From Rheinheimera sp. MM224 (lineage in GTDB: Bacteria; Pseudomonadota; Gammaproteobacteria; Enterobacterales; Alteromonadaceae): DNA of 64,000 nt. The notes under the pieces are model-generated. The model worked only from the letters and a program-made list of their open reading frames with translations, was not told where the DNA came from and made no database searches. The stretch spans positions 4,515,001 to 4,579,000 of the forward strand of contig NZ_OX352320.1 of the NCBI RefSeq assembly GCF_947090785.1. The letters run 5' to 3'. Positions 62,363 through 64,000 of this stretch are shown piece after piece; the stretch's first letter is position 1; each line of letters begins with the position of its first letter. Both the position numbers and the translations under genes were made by a program.

Positions 62363-63073
62363 TTATACGAAATCTATAAATATATTGGCGGTTAAACGCC
62401 CACTGACCGGCGAACCGTCTATATCAGTAGCGACATCCACCAGTGAAGAGTGCAGCAGATTACCAGGGTAAATAATAAGTCTGTTCGCCTGATAGGGGAT
62501 CTGATAGTACAGCTCATAATGCTCATTGCTTTGCACCTGATAACGCTGAGGTGGCGCACCATGAGTATCAATAAAGTTTTGTGCTGACTGGAAATAGTCC
62601 TGCCGCCTTTGATCGGCCACCCGCTCAAAACCTGTAGGTTTATGCCGGAAAAAACCTGTGCTGCCATGAGGGCCGTCATTCAGGTAATGCAACAGCGCAA
62701 AATAATAAGGCGCGCTGGTATCAAAATGTGGCATACATTGCAGCGGATGCAGGCTGTTTTCTGCTTGAGTGATCAGCGCATAAAACAGCATTTGTGGCTT
62801 TAATCTGAGCTTTTCCGGCACCTGATAGACTTTATAAATCAGCTGATACAAAGCATTTAAGCTGGCGGCCACATAATCTTTTGGCAATACTGCACGCTGG
62901 CCTGGGTAATAAGTTTGGTTCTCGCGCATAAAATCGCTGTGCTGAGCCTGCTGGCGTAAACCAGACAAGTCCAGAGCAAAGTTATCAATCATAATCAATG
63001 GCGTTTTTTCCAGCCCGAGATAGATAATTTCGGGCCGGATGGCGGTATTGACCTGATAATTCAGCGCTTCCAT
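62363..63073 (-). CDS. DUF6445 family protein
   Basis: 236-residue soluble protein, no signal peptide. Motifs MPHFDTSAPYYFALLHYLNDGPHGSTGFFRH and RLIIYPGNLLHSS place conserved His and Asp residues as in iron/2-oxoglutarate dioxygenase folds (HxD followed by a distal His in NLLHSS). This matches the DUF6445 pattern in my memory. Members usually sit next to tryptophan-halogenase-like proteins and TonB receptors in sugar loci. The start is uncertain: ATG at 63073 or TTG at 63082. Ten bases or so after the halogenase-like gene, so the two are cotranscribed. Catalysis is inferred from the motif only. Confidence 0.8.
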   Translation of the reverse strand: MEALNYQVNTAIRPEIIYLGLEKTPLIMIDNFALDLSGLRQQAQHSDFMRENQTYYPGQRAVLPKDYVAASLNALYQLIYKVYQVPEKLRLKPQMLFYALITQAENSLHPLQCMPHFDTSAPYYFALLHYLNDGPHGSTGFFRHKPTGFERVADQRRQDYFQSAQNFIDTHGAPPQRYQVQSNEHYELYYQIPYQANRLIIYPGNLLHSSLVDVATDIDGSPVSGRLTANIFIDFV

Positions 63074-63083
63074 CCTGGTCAAC

Positions 63084-64000
63084 TCAGACTAAAGACGACT
63101 TACAATAATGCTGAATAAACTCATGGTGAGTCGGAAACTGACTCACAGTGCGTTTCACATTCTGTTTAATGCTCATCAGGAAATCATTCAGCTCGGAGTC
63201 CGGCATTAAATCGACAATAGGATGATACTGTTCTGGCATCAAACCCTGGCCAATCAGCACCTGCAACCAGGAGCTTTCGCCAAACAATTCCTGAGCAAAC
63301 TTATACACCTTGCCGGATTGTTTAAACAATTCCATCCGGTGGGCCAGCGTGTCCGGGATCTGCATATCTTTGCAGTAACGCCAGAACTTGGTATCAGTAC
63401 GCTCCGTGGCTTTGTAATGCAGGATGATAAAGTCGCGGATATTATCCATTTCGATTTTAGTCTGGCGGTTAAACTCAGCTACATCCGCAGGCACAATGCC
63501 GTGGGACGGAAACATCTGCAGCAAACGAATAATACTGCGATGGATCAAATGAATACTGGTCGACTCTAAAGGCTCGAGAAAACCACTGGATAAACCAATG
63601 GCCACACAGTTTTTATTCCAATGCTGACGGCGGGTGCCGGTTTTAAACTTAATTAAGCGTGGCTCAAACATCATCTCACCTTCGACATTCTCGATCAGTG
63701 TTTGTTTGGCTTCTGCTTCTGTCATAAATTTGCTGCAGAACACCAGGCCATTACCCACCCGGCTTTGCAGTGGGATTTTCCATTGCCAGCCAGCATCCCG
63801 GGCTATAGCGCGAGTGTACGCCACTGGCTCTTGTGTGGTTTTGGTTTGCACTGCATAAGCGCTGTCACAAGGTAACCAGTGACTCCAGTCTTCAAAACCT
63901 GTATTGAGTGTTTGTTCAATCAACAAAGCTCTGAAGCCGGTGCAATCGATAAATAAATCGCCTTCAATCAGCTCGCCGGATTCCAGCAATAAAGCACTGA
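63084..64000 (-). CDS. Tryptophan-halogenase-family flavoprotein (5' end outside window)
   Basis: C-terminal part of an FAD-dependent halogenase-like protein, open to the window edge (305 codons visible). Motifs are LFIDCTGFRALLIEQ (FAD-domain end), the family-specific WxWxIP as WQWKIPLQSR, and GLSSGFLEPLESTSIHLIH near the flavin. The catalytic Lys and the GxGxxG motif would lie upstream, outside the window. Relatives beside TonB receptors and glycoside hydrolases are common in Xanthomonas, Caulobacter and Alteromonadales. Their true substrates are uncertain, and the tryptophan label is by family only. It directly precedes the DUF6445 gene. Confidence 0.88.
   Translation of the reverse strand, partial: SALLLESGELIEGDLFIDCTGFRALLIEQTLNTGFEDWSHWLPCDSAYAVQTKTTQEPVAYTRAIARDAGWQWKIPLQSRVGNGLVFCSKFMTEAEAKQTLIENVEGEMMFEPRLIKFKTGTRRQHWNKNCVAIGLSSGFLEPLESTSIHLIHRSIIRLLQMFPSHGIVPADVAEFNRQTKIEMDNIRDFIILHYKATERTDTKFWRYCKDMQIPDTLAHRMELFKQSGKVYKFAQELFGESSWLQVLIGQGLMPEQYHPIVDLMPDSELNDFLMSIKQNVKRTVSQFPTHHEFIQHYCKSSLV

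Overview
The window is a chromosomal segment of a gammaproteobacterium. Gene content suggests an Alteromonadales/Chromatiales lineage close to Rheinheimera: srkA-dsbA pairing, YaiO/TorF outer membrane families, candidate GlyGly-CTERM secreted proteases, a DUF6445/tryptophan-halogenase sugar locus and many TonB/Fur features. The genus is an inference from gene content, not from a search. No rRNA, tRNA, prophage, insertion sequence or CRISPR array was seen, so this looks like core chromosome with accessory islets.

Layout. 1-10.6 kb: a truncated DsbD-family protein, a DUF817 membrane protein, a LysR regulator divergent from an SDR, a second SDR, a secreted hypothetical, catalase, a small helical protein, then the operon srkA-dsbA-dsbA in which one DsbA has CPHC and the other CPAC. 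10.7-14.4 kb: ccoG behind a likely FNR site, a small secreted protein, purT and a Cys-rich CWC protein. 14.4-18.1 kb: four tightly coupled genes (receiver-only regulator, YaiO-type beta-barrel, membrane-anchored HEAT protein, processive GT2) that look like a compact polysaccharide synthesis and export system. 18.2-23 kb: BenE transporter with its GntR regulator, a cyclophilin with a sorting tail, and topoisomerase III. 23.1-27.7 kb: a MASE1-CHASE-PAS histidine kinase and an M2 lipoprotein peptidase. 28.3-37.7 kb: a secreted protease operon, an M36 metalloprotease coupled to a 1806-residue protein made of two complete S8-IPT-Kelch proteases joined through an internal sorting tail and an internal signal peptide.

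37.9-47 kb: a VOC protein, then the potassium system kdpFABC, a TorF-type porin and kdpDE, with an intrinsic terminator between kdpC and the porin and direct repeats upstream that could be KdpE sites. 47-53.2 kb: two DUF1840 paralogues, an Ig-like lipoprotein, an OmpR/CpxA-type two-component system and an SMP-30 lactonase-like protein. 53.3-58.3 kb: a TonB receptor divergent from PepSY, DUF2271 and DUF4198 genes with a Fur-like box on each side, so probably one iron-responsive locus. 58.3-64 kb: a sugar locus (LacI regulator, GPH symporter, GH1 glucosidase, DUF6445 protein, tryptophan-halogenase-family protein truncated by the window edge).

A dispersed structured repeat of about 110 bp occurs three times, each time directly against a stop codon (20.1, 47.5 and 59.4 kb). 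A separate 50-bp tandem repeat with a strong hairpin lies at 53.4 kb.
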